Shown: in pieces, positions 1 through 8,682 of the stretch | Numbering within the stretch: the first letter of the stretch is position 1 | How the letters are laid out: every line of letters starts with the position of its first letter | Origin: Kluyvera ascorbata_C | GTDB lineage: Bacteria > Pseudomonadota > Gammaproteobacteria > Enterobacterales > Enterobacteriaceae | Assembly: GCF_044197065.1 (NCBI RefSeq) | Contig: NZ_JBIQOI010000004.1 | Coordinates: 124,001 to 188,000 of the forward strand | DNA: 64,000 nucleotides | Direction of reading: 5' to 3' | Notes under the pieces: generated by a model | The model's database searches: none | What the model saw: only the letters and a program-made list of their open reading frames with translations | Told to the model about the DNA's origin: nothing | Program-made: the position numbers and the translations under genes

Positions 1-197
1 GCGGCGACTTCAGCGGCTTCCCCGATGCGGCCCGCACCATGAGTCACGCAGGCACAACCGTTCTGGCCGACCTGTCTCCCGACATTCAGGCTTTCCACCT
101 CGCGAAGTATGAGGTCTACCTGATGATGTACGACGACCAGCAGCGCGCCCAACAACAGTTCCTTAAGTTCATGCCGGCCCCCTTACAAGACCAATAA
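1..197 (+). CDS. FGGY-family carbohydrate kinase, C-terminal end (partial)
   Basis: Only the last 64 residues are inside the window. The open frame runs from base 3 to a TAA at 195-197. The tail reads like the C-terminus of xylulokinase-type FGGY sugar kinases: a GDFSGFPDAA segment, then a helix with KYEVYLMMYDDQ, comparable to the 'YqvF..lY' ending of that family. These kinases phosphorylate an aldose or ketose in the cytoplasm. Position supports the call, because a fucose-isomerase-like gene starts 27 bases downstream in the same direction. The catalytic domains lie outside the window, so the substrate cannot be judged. Confidence 0.5.
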   Translation, partial: GDFSGFPDAARTMSHAGTTVLADLSPDIQAFHLAKYEVYLMMYDDQQRAQQQFLKFMPAPLQDQ

Positions 198-224
198 ATG
201 ACTGCCCCTACAGGAGAACGTCTT

Positions 225-1874
225 ATGCTGAATTTATCTCTGCCCCATGAAGCCGACACCCTCACCACGCAGCCCGGTGAAGTGTTAATGGTCACCAACG
301 CCGACCTGCGTGAACCGGCAAACGTCACCTGCTGGCCCACTCAGAAGCTATTTGAACAACGCCTCGCAACGGCGCTGGAAAAGCTCGGCTACAGTCTACG
401 CCGTGCACATCCGGTCAATGAAAGCCGTGGTCACGGCTTTATCAGCAGCCAGAAAGAAGGCAGCGATCTTTTCGCCAGAATCGATCCTGACGCACCGGTT
501 ATCGTCCTGCTCACCGCCTGGCAGTATTCACACCACATTGCCCCTTCACTGGTTCACCATCGCGGCCCGATCCTGCTGCTGGCAAACTTCGATGGCACCT
601 GGCCCGGTCTTGTCGGCATGCTTTGCATGGCAGGCTGCCTGACCAGCCTTGAGCGTCCCTACTCGCGCCTGTGGTCGGAAACCTTTAGCGACGACCGCTT
701 TATGCTCGGCCTGGATACCTGGCTTCGCGACGGGCACCTCAGCCATAAGCTGGGCTATCTGCATCCGGTTGCCGCCAGCGCCCCTTTACTGGCAAGCGAT
801 GCCGGACAGATTGGCGTGAAGGTAGGGCAATCTCTCCTCAAGCACAAAGCGATTGTCGGTCTGTTCGATACCTTCTGCATGGGGATGATTAACGGCGTCT
901 TCCCGCAGAAAGCGATGATTGATATCGGTATTCCGGTGGAGTCGCTGTCGCAATCGGCGCTGCTGGTTGAGATGGGTAAAGTGCCACAGGCGCTGCGGGA
1001 AGCCTGCCTCGAGTGGTATGAAAGCCGCGGGATGCAGTTCAAATTCGGCCAGGACAGCACCAAAGAGCTCACCCGTGAACAGGTGCTGGAACAGTGCGCG
1101 ATGATGATTGCCATGGCGCGCTTCGTGCAACGCTTCGGGCTGTCAGCGGTAGGCGTGCAGTATCAGCAGGGGCTAAAAGACAGCTGCGCAGCCTCGGACT
1201 TTGCTGAAGGCGCTATCGGCAACGCGGAACGCTTCCCGATCCCGGATGAACAGGGCCGCACTATCTGCCCGGATGCGCCAATCACCTGTATCAACGAAGT
1301 AGACATGGGCAGCGCCGTTCCGCAAATCATGCTCGCCAAACTGCTCAGCGCTCTCGGCATGGAGAGCGAGACCACCCTGCATGACATCCGCTGGGGCAGC
1401 GACTACGAAGGCACCTTCTATTGGGACCTGGAAATCTCCGGCGCCGTACCCTTTGCCCATCTCAAAGGCGGTATTGCCGGCGCGACCGGCTACCGACAGC
1501 CGCCGATGTTCTTCCCATACGGAGGTTCCACGATTGCCGGTCAGGGCAAGGCGGGGCGCTTTATCTGGGCGCGCGCGCACTACGAAGGTTCGCAGGTCAT
1601 TATGCATATCGGCACCGGTACGGCGGTTGAGCTGCCACACAATGAATTTGAGCGCCGTCGTAAGGCCACAAACTACGAATGGCCGCTGCTCAACGCCGTC
1701 CTGGACGGTATCTCACGCGATGACCTGATGGCGGGGCATCAAAGCAACCACCTTAGCCTGGCCTACGTCGATGAGCCGCTACTGCCGGAGGTGTTGACGG
1801 CGTTTGTCGCCCAGGCGCTGACGCAAAATATCACCGTCTTCCTCGCCGGCGAGGCGCATTCACTGGTGAAGTAA
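225..1874 (+). CDS. L-fucose/L-arabinose isomerase family protein
   Basis: A 549-residue protein related to FucI-type isomerases, which interconvert an aldose and a ketose using a metal ion. Family marks include CINEVDMGS (acidic residues near 358 and 360, in the region of the FucI metal-ligand glutamate) and the C-terminal GHQSNHL histidines near 505 and 509. A glycine-rich GQGKAGRF segment lies between them. The ATG at 225 was chosen over one at 198 because CAGGAG stands eight bases before it, while nothing similar precedes 198. It lies between a sugar kinase end and an MFS carrier. The actual sugar is unknown, and the protein is divergent and slightly shorter than FucI (about 590). Confidence 0.75.
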   Translation: MLNLSLPHEADTLTTQPGEVLMVTNADLREPANVTCWPTQKLFEQRLATALEKLGYSLRRAHPVNESRGHGFISSQKEGSDLFARIDPDAPVIVLLTAWQYSHHIAPSLVHHRGPILLLANFDGTWPGLVGMLCMAGCLTSLERPYSRLWSETFSDDRFMLGLDTWLRDGHLSHKLGYLHPVAASAPLLASDAGQIGVKVGQSLLKHKAIVGLFDTFCMGMINGVFPQKAMIDIGIPVESLSQSALLVEMGKVPQALREACLEWYESRGMQFKFGQDSTKELTREQVLEQCAMMIAMARFVQRFGLSAVGVQYQQGLKDSCAASDFAEGAIGNAERFPIPDEQGRTICPDAPITCINEVDMGSAVPQIMLAKLLSALGMESETTLHDIRWGSDYEGTFYWDLEISGAVPFAHLKGGIAGATGYRQPPMFFPYGGSTIAGQGKAGRFIWARAHYEGSQVIMHIGTGTAVELPHNEFERRRKATNYEWPLLNAVLDGISRDDLMAGHQSNHLSLAYVDEPLLPEVLTAFVAQALTQNITVFLAGEAHSLVK

Positions 1875-2023
1875 AAAACTGACTCGCTCTGTAGTTCTTA
1901 CGTTGTTAGCGATCCTGGTCAACATCCGGTTAGTTCATCTCCTTGAATAGATTAAGGAATGAATCAGCACACGTTTATCCGAGCGGCAGGGTATCCCCTG
2001 TCGTCCGGGTAAGAGAGGATTAT

Positions 2024-3481
2024 ATGTATCAGCAGCAACACATTGAATTTATTATCCAGAAGGCCAAAAAAAGACTCGATCAGCAAGAAGCCCCGGGCTG
2101 TACCAAAGCGGGCTGGCTGATGATCACCGCACTGTTAATTGAGTCATGGGATATCTATTCCATGGCCTATATTTTATTCGCGCTGAAAGACATCTATGAG
2201 CCAAGCAGTTGGCTGCTCGGCTTTACCGCAGCGGGCACCCAGCTTGGCGCGGTTATCGGCGCCCTCCTCGGCGGCTGGCTGACCGATAAACTCGGCCGGC
2301 GCAAAATCTTCCTGTGGTCAATGATTCTGTTCGCCATCTTTGCCGTCCTGCAGGGGCTCGCCCCGAACATGTACTGGCTGGCGATTATTCGCTGCCTGGC
2401 CGGTATTCCCGTCGGCGCTGACGTAGCCAACGGCTTTACCTACATCATGGAAGTGATGCCGAAAGGCAAGCGTGAAGTAATGGCAAACCGCTGGCAGTTT
2501 ATGTTCGCTCTCGGCATTATCGCCGCCATTCTCCTCGTCACCACGCTGGTCGTGCTGGGCATTCATCCGGATCTCATCTGGCGCATCGTGCTGGCCGTTC
2601 CGGCAATCCCGGCCTGCGTGCTGCTGTTCATGCGTCGCGAGCTGCCGGAAACGCCCGCCTGGTTCGTTGAGCGCGGACGCTTTATCGAAGCAAAACAGGC
2701 ATCTCGCGATTACTACGGCGAGCAGGACGGTCGTCTGCTTGACGATATTCTGCCGGACACCAACGTCACTATTGCTGACCCTACTCTCAAAGAGACGCTG
2801 CACGATCTATTCCGCCGTCCATTTACCCGGCGCACCACCCTGTTTGGCTGGTTCTCCTGTGCCGTGCAGTCGTTTGAAAACTACGCCTTTTCGTTCTACC
2901 TGCCGTTGATTCTGGTCACCATCGGGATTTCCGGGCAGATACAGAACAACCTCGCGCTGCTGGCGGTCAACTGCGTGGCGGCGCTCTCCGCCTTCGTCGG
3001 GCCTCTGCTGCTGCCCAAGCTTGGGCATAAAGGGCTGAGCAAATATGGCTTCCTGCTGGTTACCATCGGCATCTCTATTTCGTCATGGGGCGTCTACAGC
3101 AGCAGCTTTACCTTTATCACCCTCGGTGCGGCACTGATGCTATGGGGTCACTACTGGGATTCAGAAAGTGGGATGACCGTTATCTCACTGGTCGCCAAAC
3201 CACGCTACCGCGGGATGGCTTCCGGCATTGGCTACACCATCGTTAAGGTCACCGCGTTCGTCACTACGCTGGTGTTCCCGCCGCTGTTTGAGACGCTTGG
3301 CGTACCGCTGGCGTCACTGATTATCGCCATTGCGCCATTCTGCGCCTTCCTCGCCTCCATCTTCCTGCTGCCGGAAGTCTTTGGCCACTCGGTGGGCGAT
3401 GAGCACGATATGGCCCCAGACGAGAGCCGCGAACGAAGCGTTCAGGGCCCCCAAACGTCAGTATCAACGTCTAAAAACTAA
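2024..3481 (+). CDS. MFS sugar/sugar-acid transporter
   Basis: A 485-residue major facilitator with about 12 hydrophobic segments. The loop 2-3 motif DKLGRRKIF and the loop 6-7 region ELPETPAWFVERGR (the sugar-porter 'PESPRwL' position) place it near the sugar porter family. It should act in the inner membrane as a proton-coupled importer. The start at 2024 follows AGAGAGGA by a good distance; an in-frame upstream start at 1943 would add an unlikely hydrophilic leader. It sits between an isomerase and a sugar-acid dehydratase, so it probably imports the substrate of this operon. A short AT-richer gap (1875-2023) precedes it. Confidence 0.8.
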   Translation: MYQQQHIEFIIQKAKKRLDQQEAPGCTKAGWLMITALLIESWDIYSMAYILFALKDIYEPSSWLLGFTAAGTQLGAVIGALLGGWLTDKLGRRKIFLWSMILFAIFAVLQGLAPNMYWLAIIRCLAGIPVGADVANGFTYIMEVMPKGKREVMANRWQFMFALGIIAAILLVTTLVVLGIHPDLIWRIVLAVPAIPACVLLFMRRELPETPAWFVERGRFIEAKQASRDYYGEQDGRLLDDILPDTNVTIADPTLKETLHDLFRRPFTRRTTLFGWFSCAVQSFENYAFSFYLPLILVTIGISGQIQNNLALLAVNCVAALSAFVGPLLLPKLGHKGLSKYGFLLVTIGISISSWGVYSSSFTFITLGAALMLWGHYWDSESGMTVISLVAKPRYRGMASGIGYTIVKVTAFVTTLVFPPLFETLGVPLASLIIAIAPFCAFLASIFLLPEVFGHSVGDEHDMAPDESRERSVQGPQTSVSTSKN

Positions 3482-3546
3482 ATTTTCACTCCGGTGGCGA
3501 GCTACATGACGGCCGCCACCCAACATGCATACAGGAAGGATTCATC

Positions 3547-4650
3547 ATGAACACAACCAAAATGCCCGTTATTGAAAATATTGAACTGATGACCGCCCGA
3601 GTCCCTTTACCGGAAGGCCCGTGGGGTGATCAGATTCACCACGTGACCGATATTGAAGTCGCCATTGTCGACGTTTACGGTTCAAACGGCCACGTTGGCA
3701 CCGGCTTCAGCCATACCTCCGGCTGGTGCGGCAAGACCATCTCCGCGCTGATTGCAGAAATTATTCCTGACGTCATCGGCCAGCCGCTTTCACCGCGCGG
3801 CCTGTGGCATCGGTCCTACAAACACGTGCACGATGTGGGCGGCGCAGGGGTCACGACGCATGCGCTAGCGGCGCTGGATATTGCCTATTGGGATCTGCTC
3901 GGTAAAACCCTGAACGCGCCGATCATCGACATCATTGGCCGCGTGCGCGACCGCGTACCGCTGTACGGCAGCGGTATCAACCTGCACCTGTCAATTGAAG
4001 AGGTTATCGACCAGGTAAAACGCTGGCAGCGCACCGGGTATCAGGCCGCCAAGGTCAAGGTGGGGAAACCTACGCTGGAAGAGGACGTAGAGCGTCTGCG
4101 CAAAATTCAGGAAGCCGTTCCGGGGTTCCCGCTGGCCGTCGATGCCAACCAGGGCTGGAACTTCCCGCAGGCGCTGCGCGCCTTCAAGCTGTTTGAGCCG
4201 CTCAACCTGCTGTGGATTGAGGAGCCGCTGCCTTCCGACGATATCACCGGCCACCTTAAGCTGCGGGAACGCAGCACGACGCCTATCGCTCTGGGCGAAA
4301 ACGTCTATAACTTAAACCAGTTCACGCAGTACATCGAAAGCGGCTGCGCGGACTATATCCAGGCAGATTTAGGCCGCGTAGGCGGGATTACCGGCTATCT
4401 CGATATTGCCGCCGTTGCCCGCGCCCACAACCTGCCAATGACGCCGCACTTTGTCATGGAGCTCAGCGCCAGCCTGCTGGCCACCGTCCCGAACATCTCG
4501 TCCGCCGAGATGACCGACGGCGGACGCTGGAAAGATCTGCGCATTATTGCCGAAGCGGGTGAAGAGGTGGATGGCTACTACGTACCGAGTGAACGCCCGG
4601 GACACGGCATCATCCTCGACCGCGACTACCTTGCAACGCACAAAATCTAA
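3547..4650 (+). CDS. Mandelate racemase/muconate lactonizing (enolase) superfamily sugar-acid dehydratase
   Basis: A 367-residue enolase-superfamily enzyme. The barrel residues expected for the mandelate racemase subgroup are all visible: the KxK pair at K169/K171 (KVKVGK), metal ligands D199 (DANQGW), E225 (WIEEPL) and E251 (ALGEN), and the D274/H301 dyad (QADLGR, TPHF). This set abstracts a proton alpha to a carboxylate and usually dehydrates an aldonate or aldarate to a 2-keto-3-deoxy acid. Neighbouring SDR and DapA-type aldolase genes fit that chemistry. It differs from L-talarate/galactarate dehydratase in the capping domain, and the substrate is not assigned. Confidence 0.85.
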   Translation: MNTTKMPVIENIELMTARVPLPEGPWGDQIHHVTDIEVAIVDVYGSNGHVGTGFSHTSGWCGKTISALIAEIIPDVIGQPLSPRGLWHRSYKHVHDVGGAGVTTHALAALDIAYWDLLGKTLNAPIIDIIGRVRDRVPLYGSGINLHLSIEEVIDQVKRWQRTGYQAAKVKVGKPTLEEDVERLRKIQEAVPGFPLAVDANQGWNFPQALRAFKLFEPLNLLWIEEPLPSDDITGHLKLRERSTTPIALGENVYNLNQFTQYIESGCADYIQADLGRVGGITGYLDIAAVARAHNLPMTPHFVMELSASLLATVPNISSAEMTDGGRWKDLRIIAEAGEEVDGYYVPSERPGHGIILDRDYLATHKI

Positions 4651-4673
4651 CAACCTACAAAAGGGATAGAACA

Positions 4674-5501
4674 ATGGAAGACACGTTATTCTCGGTAAAA
4701 GACAAGGTCATCATTGTGACCGGTGGCTTGGGTCAGCTGGGGGCGCAGTACGTGAAGACCCTGCATGCGCGCGGCGCGAAGGTCGCCGCGCTAGCCACCC
4801 ACCTGGACGACGCGCGTATTGACCGCGTGTTCGGCGAAATTAAAGACTCTCCGCGCCTCTTCTGCGCGGAGGTCAACATTACCGATAAAACCAACATCAA
4901 CCGGGTACTGGACGCCATCGAAGCCAAATGGGGCGTGGCCGATGGGCTGGTCAATAATGCCGGTGTCGATACCCAGCCGAGCGCGCCGCCGGAGGTTTCC
5001 GGGCCATTTGAAGAGTTTCCTGAAGAGGTATTCCGCGATGTCGTGGAAGTGAACCTGGTCGGCACATTCCTGATGACCCAGCAGGTGGGCAAAAGAATGC
5101 GCCAGGCAGGCAAAGGCGGCTCCATCGTCAACGTCGGCTCCATCTACGGCGTGGTGTCGCCAGTGCAGGATATCTACAGCTTCAAAAAAGAGGACACCGG
5201 CATTCCGTTCATCAAGCCCGTCGCCTATTCAGCGGCGAAGTCCGGTCTGTATAACTTCACCCGCTACTGCGCCACCTATTGGGGGCGCGATGGGATCCGC
5301 GTGAATACCCTGACGCTGTCCGGCGTCGAGCGCAGCGACCAGGACCCGCGTTTCCAAAAAAACTACACCAACCGTATCCCCATTGGCCGGATGGCAAAAC
5401 CGCACGAATACAACGGCGCGGTGGTCTTTTTGCTGTCTGATGCCTCGGTCTATATGACCGGTTCAAACGTGGTGGTCGATGGAGGATGGACGGCATGGTA
5501 A
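4674..5501 (+). CDS. Short-chain dehydrogenase/reductase
   Basis: A 275-residue classical SDR. It has the nucleotide-binding motif TGGLGQLG near residues 16-23, NNAG near 97, catalytic S156 (NVGSIYG) and the YSAAK motif at Y185-K189, and ends in the usual DGGWTAW tail. It should oxidise or reduce a hydroxyl group using NAD(P). Within this operon it could oxidise a sugar to its acid or act on the keto-deoxy product. Its stop codon overlaps the next gene start, which indicates translational coupling. An insertion around residues 165-175 (YSFKKEDTG) is longer than in most SDRs of this size. Confidence 0.85.
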   Translation: MEDTLFSVKDKVIIVTGGLGQLGAQYVKTLHARGAKVAALATHLDDARIDRVFGEIKDSPRLFCAEVNITDKTNINRVLDAIEAKWGVADGLVNNAGVDTQPSAPPEVSGPFEEFPEEVFRDVVEVNLVGTFLMTQQVGKRMRQAGKGGSIVNVGSIYGVVSPVQDIYSFKKEDTGIPFIKPVAYSAAKSGLYNFTRYCATYWGRDGIRVNTLTLSGVERSDQDPRFQKNYTNRIPIGRMAKPHEYNGAVVFLLSDASVYMTGSNVVVDGGWTAW

Positions 5502-6406
5502 ACGACAAATGGCAGGCCTTTCGCGGCATTATCTCCGCCATAGTGACGCCGATGCACGCCGACGAATCCGTCAACTATTCAGCACTGGAGAAACTCGCTG
5601 AGGCGCAGTTGGCGCGCGGTGTCGAGGGATTTTACTGCTGCGGTTCCTCCGGAGAGGGGCCCCTTCTGCGCTTTGACGAGCGCCGGGAGGTGCTGGCCGC
5701 GCTGGTCAAGGCGGCCAAAGGAAAGGTTCCGGTAATTTCACACGTTGGCACGCCGCGCACTCAGGATGCGGTCGCGCTGGCAAAAAGCGCCGAGCAGGAT
5801 GGCGCCAGCGCGGTCTCGCTGGTGCCGCCCTACTACTACAAGTACAGTCGGGACGAAATTATCGCCTACTATCGCCGGGTGCTGGATGCGGTTTCGATTC
5901 CGGTAATTTTGTATAATATTCCGCAATTTACCAGCGTAGAGCTGGATGCGCAGACGGCGGAGGCGTTGCTCGGTGACGAGCAAGTGCTTGGCGTTAAACA
6001 CACCTCGCACAACCTTTACTCGCTGGAACGGATGATTGCCCGCTATCCCGATAAGGTCTTCTTCAACGGCTTTGATGAAATTTTCCTCTCGAGCCTGGCA
6101 GCGGGAGCCACCGCAACCGTCGGCACCACGGTCAACCTACAGCCGGAGCTGTTCCTCGCGCTGCGCCACGCCTTTAAGCAGGGTGATATTCCGCGCGCCC
6201 AGCGGCTGCAGCAGCAAATTAACGAGGTGGTTGAAGCGTTGGTCGCCCGTGGCGTTTTCCAGTCAGCGAAATACCTGGCGGGTAAAGGCGTTGTTGATAC
6301 CGGGCCAACCCGCGAGCCGTTTGTCTCCCTGACGGCCACCCAGCGCGCCGAGCTGGATGCGCTGCACCAGCGCCTGCAGGGGTATATCGCCGATGCCGGA
6401 CAATAA
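5495..6406 (+). CDS. DapA/N-acetylneuraminate lyase family aldolase
   Basis: A 303-residue class I aldolase of the dihydrodipicolinate synthase family. Y140 (YNIP) and Schiff-base lysine K168 (GVKHTS) are present, as is the GSSGEG motif near residue 50 that matches the GTTGE carboxylate-binding loop. Such enzymes cleave or dehydrate 2-keto-3-deoxy sugar acids, releasing pyruvate. The start at 5495 is preferred: GGAGG at 5481-5485 is nine bases upstream, while the alternative ATG at 5486 touches that site. It overlaps the SDR end by seven bases. Placed after a dehydratase, it most likely performs the carbon-carbon cleavage step of the pathway. Confidence 0.85.
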   Translation: MVNDKWQAFRGIISAIVTPMHADESVNYSALEKLAEAQLARGVEGFYCCGSSGEGPLLRFDERREVLAALVKAAKGKVPVISHVGTPRTQDAVALAKSAEQDGASAVSLVPPYYYKYSRDEIIAYYRRVLDAVSIPVILYNIPQFTSVELDAQTAEALLGDEQVLGVKHTSHNLYSLERMIARYPDKVFFNGFDEIFLSSLAAGATATVGTTVNLQPELFLALRHAFKQGDIPRAQRLQQQINEVVEALVARGVFQSAKYLAGKGVVDTGPTREPFVSLTATQRAELDALHQRLQGYIADAGQ

Positions 6407-6824
6407 TCATTTGCTTAAGCTTTACCGTCTGAACGACAGCGAAATTTGCCTGCGGGTTGCCCAATTTTTACAGGACACAGAGGCACATCCGCAGAGCAAC
6501 GGGTTAGCGCTCGCGGTCGTGGGCACCGACGGCGAGCTTATCGCCTTTGGCGCCCATGCCCGTTGCCCACCGCTACCCCGTCAGCTCGCCCAGCGTAAAG
6601 CCTGGAGCGCCCTGCGCTTTCGGCGCGCGACGGCTCGGCTCGAAAGTGAGGTTGAGGCGGGTACGCTGCGGCTCGACGCTTTTCACGACCCGCTGCTGTT
6701 GGCGATGCCGGGAGGTGCGCCAGTGCTGGTAGAGGGAATGGCTATTGCCGGTGTGGGAGTGAGCGGGCTGCCGCCTGCGGCGGATGCGGAGATGGTGGAG
6801 CGGTTTATTGCGACGTTGTTTTAA
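6393..6824 (+). CDS. DUF336 (GlcG/HbpS-like) protein
   Basis: A 143-residue protein of the GlcG/HbpS/PduO-C type fold. The visible pattern is the middle ALAVVGTDGELIAFGAH strand-turn, the QLAQRKAWSALRFRRAT helix and the C-terminal GxPVLVEGMAIAGVGVSG segment, which corresponds to the family's conserved 'GGxPi..g..iGaiGVSG' motif. Members bind heme or cobalamin, or have unknown roles beside carbon-utilisation genes. The start at 6393 lies inside the aldolase gene (14-base overlap) with AGGGG upstream, so it is the last gene of the operon. Its role in sugar-acid metabolism is unknown. Confidence 0.7.
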   Translation: MPDNNHLLKLYRLNDSEICLRVAQFLQDTEAHPQSNGLALAVVGTDGELIAFGAHARCPPLPRQLAQRKAWSALRFRRATARLESEVEAGTLRLDAFHDPLLLAMPGGAPVLVEGMAIAGVGVSGLPPAADAEMVERFIATLF

Positions 6825-6830
6825 CGTATT

Positions 6831-6862
6831 TCCCCCTCTCCCCTTTGGGGAGAGGGAGGCGA
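6831..6862. terminator. Candidate shared terminator between convergent genes
   Basis: CCCCCTCTCCCC followed by GGGGAGAGGG makes a GC-rich hairpin in the 50-base gap between the DUF336 gene and the convergent LacI-type gene. A clear T-run is present only on the left side, for the minus strand reading. Confidence 0.45.
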
Positions 6863-6874
6863 CACCAATAATCC

Positions 6875-7885
6875 TTAACGCTGCCGCTTCTCCACCGACA
6901 GCGGACGGTGAATCATCGTCATCGGCACGGTAATCTTCACATCCGCATTCTCCCCCTGCAGCTTTTGCTGCATAAGGTGGAAAGCGTGCTGCGCCCACGT
7001 ATCTTCATCCTGACGCATCGACCAGACTTCATTCGGCAAAAAGCCCAGCATCTGATGCTCATCGAAGGTGCCAATCGAAATATCCGACGGAATAAAACCG
7101 TAGGTTTCCCGCAGCGCGCTCAGCGTCCCTTCCAGAATCGGCAGCGACGAGGCAATAAAGGCTTTTGGTGGCTGCTGATGCTGCTTTAAGAAGTCGAGCA
7201 TCAGCTGACGCCCCTCTTCCTGACGGTTGTGGCTGGCGGATAAGATCCACTCATTACCCTGCGGTAATTCGCTCAGGTAGCCCTGCAAACGTCGCTGAAT
7301 AGACGGCTGCTGCGTGTCGCCCGCGATAAAGAAAATGGGGGAAACCTCTGTGGCCTGCGTCATCGCCTGCACCAGCTTTTTACTCCCGTTATAGTTATCA
7401 CTCACCACCAGCGACACATCGCTTTCGCCGAAATCACGGTCGAGCAAAACCAGCGGCCTTTTCCGCGCCAGCTTCTGATGGTGGAGCTGGCTTTCCCGCG
7501 TTGATGGCACCACGAAAAGGCCGTCCACATTACGCGCCAAAAGCCCTTCCACCAGGCTATTTTCATGATCGCTGTCGCTGTAGGTGCTCGCGATCATCAG
7601 CTGATAGCCCGCCTGACGGCAGCAGGATTCCAGCTTTTCCGCCAGCGTGGAAAAAAACAGGTTCGAGAGCCGGGGGATAACCAACCCCAGCGTTTCGGTT
7701 TTGTTCAGCTTCAGGCTACGTGCTATCTGGTTTACCACCAGCCCGTTTTCAGCAACATAATCGTTAATACGCTGCTGCGTTTTAACGCTGATGCGATACT
7801 GTTCAGCTTTGCCTCCCAATACCAGCCTGACGGTGGTAATTGAAATATCCAGCGCTCTGGCAACTTGCTCAACTGTTTTGGCCAT
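6875..7885 (-). CDS. LacI-family transcriptional regulator (FruR-like)
   Basis: A 336-residue repressor-type protein. The N-terminus carries the LacI helix-turn-helix (VEQVARALDISITTVRLVL, residues 5-23) and a hinge region (NQIARSLKLNKTETLGLVIP) resembling Cra/FruR. A periplasmic-binding-type effector domain follows to the end. It is convergent with the sugar-acid operon and is the only regulator beside it, so it probably controls that operon in response to a pathway sugar or phosphate. The operon promoter is outside the window, so the link is an inference. Confidence 0.8.
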   Translation of the reverse strand: MAKTVEQVARALDISITTVRLVLGGKAEQYRISVKTQQRINDYVAENGLVVNQIARSLKLNKTETLGLVIPRLSNLFFSTLAEKLESCCRQAGYQLMIASTYSDSDHENSLVEGLLARNVDGLFVVPSTRESQLHHQKLARKRPLVLLDRDFGESDVSLVVSDNYNGSKKLVQAMTQATEVSPIFFIAGDTQQPSIQRRLQGYLSELPQGNEWILSASHNRQEEGRQLMLDFLKQHQQPPKAFIASSLPILEGTLSALRETYGFIPSDISIGTFDEHQMLGFLPNEVWSMRQDEDTWAQHAFHLMQQKLQGENADVKITVPMTMIHRPLSVEKRQR

Positions 7886-7926
7886 AAAATAGGATTTTCC
7901 ATAACGAACAGAACACGTTAATCATA

Positions 7927-7944
7927 AACTAATTCGAGTTAGCA
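7927..7944. promoter_or_regulatory. Candidate LacI-type operator upstream of the regulator
   Basis: AACTAATTC|GAGTTAGCA is an imperfect 18-base inverted repeat (six of nine positions) with a central CG, typical of LacI-family operators. It lies about 45 bases before the regulator start and could mediate autoregulation. Confidence 0.3.
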
Positions 7945-8111
7945 ATACATTAGCAGGCTTTTTATTTTTATCAGCACTGATTTTTCAGCACGCGAGACAT
8001 GGCCGTTTTAGGGGGCGATGATGGTGGTAGAAGGGAGAGAAGGAAAGAGGATGCTTTCAACACAGGGCGAAAGCATCCGGGATAGGCTATTGGGATTTAA
8101 ACAGGGTTAAC

Positions 8112-8411
8112 TCACACCAGTGAACGGAGCTCTTCACGCATGTAGGAAGAGAAGAATTCAGGGTTCTTAATCACCATATGCTCGCCGGATTCGACCTTTT
8201 CGGCCCATCCCGCCACTTTATCTGTAAACCCTTCGCTCCAGCCGTCCTGATGACCACGTTCAGCCACCGCCGCAGAGCTTGCAGGAACACCTAACTCTTT
8301 TAAATATTTCAGAATTCCCTTCGCTGTACTCTCATCCATGGACTGTGGTACTGGCTCAGACGTGTTCATACCACCAATGAAATCCAAAGCTTTATCAATG
8401 ACTGCTGGCAT
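8112..8411 (-). CDS. yoaC: YoaC-like DUF1889 protein
   Basis: A 99-residue soluble protein. It closely resembles E. coli YoaC as I recall it: it starts MPAVIDKALDFIGGM and ends with NPEFFSSYMREELRSLV. The start at 8411 is preceded by AAGGA with seven bases spacing; an upstream in-frame start would add eight residues with no ribosome site. The function is unknown. In E. coli the homologue is at a distant locus near pabB, so this is either a second copy or a moved gene. It is a single-gene unit on the minus strand, and no partner is obvious. Confidence 0.7.
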   Translation of the reverse strand: MPAVIDKALDFIGGMNTSEPVPQSMDESTAKGILKYLKELGVPASSAAVAERGHQDGWSEGFTDKVAGWAEKVESGEHMVIKNPEFFSSYMREELRSLV

Positions 8412-8602
8412 ATGCTTGTCCTTAAAATAAACCACGTAGTAAACAAGTCTATACTATGGACCGGAATCCGGCGCAATTTCAAAGGAACCGCTCACGTTAT
8501 TGCATTTATTCTCGATCAAAAATCACGTTTTATACCCGTTTTGCGCAAGAAATGGTGCGCGCTGCGCAAAAAAAAACCGATACAGAATGTACCGGCTTAG
8601 GG

Positions 8603-8678
8603 GATTGCCTGATGGCGCTTCGCTTATCAGGCCTACGAAGGGTTCTGTAGGCCGGGTAAGGCGTAGCCGCCACCCGGC
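8603..8678. repeat. REP/BIME element
   Basis: Two opposed REP units, GCCTGATGGCGCTTCGCTTA and then GTAGGCCGGGTAAGGCG, form strong hairpins just downstream of the peptide transporter stop. Such elements often sit at operon ends and may stabilise the mRNA 3' end. Confidence 0.85.
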
Positions 8679-8682
8679 GCTT

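Noticed and set aside
1943..2023. Longer N-terminus for the MFS gene
   Set aside because: The extra 27 residues are hydrophilic and unlike the family, and a good ribosome site precedes the ATG at 2024.
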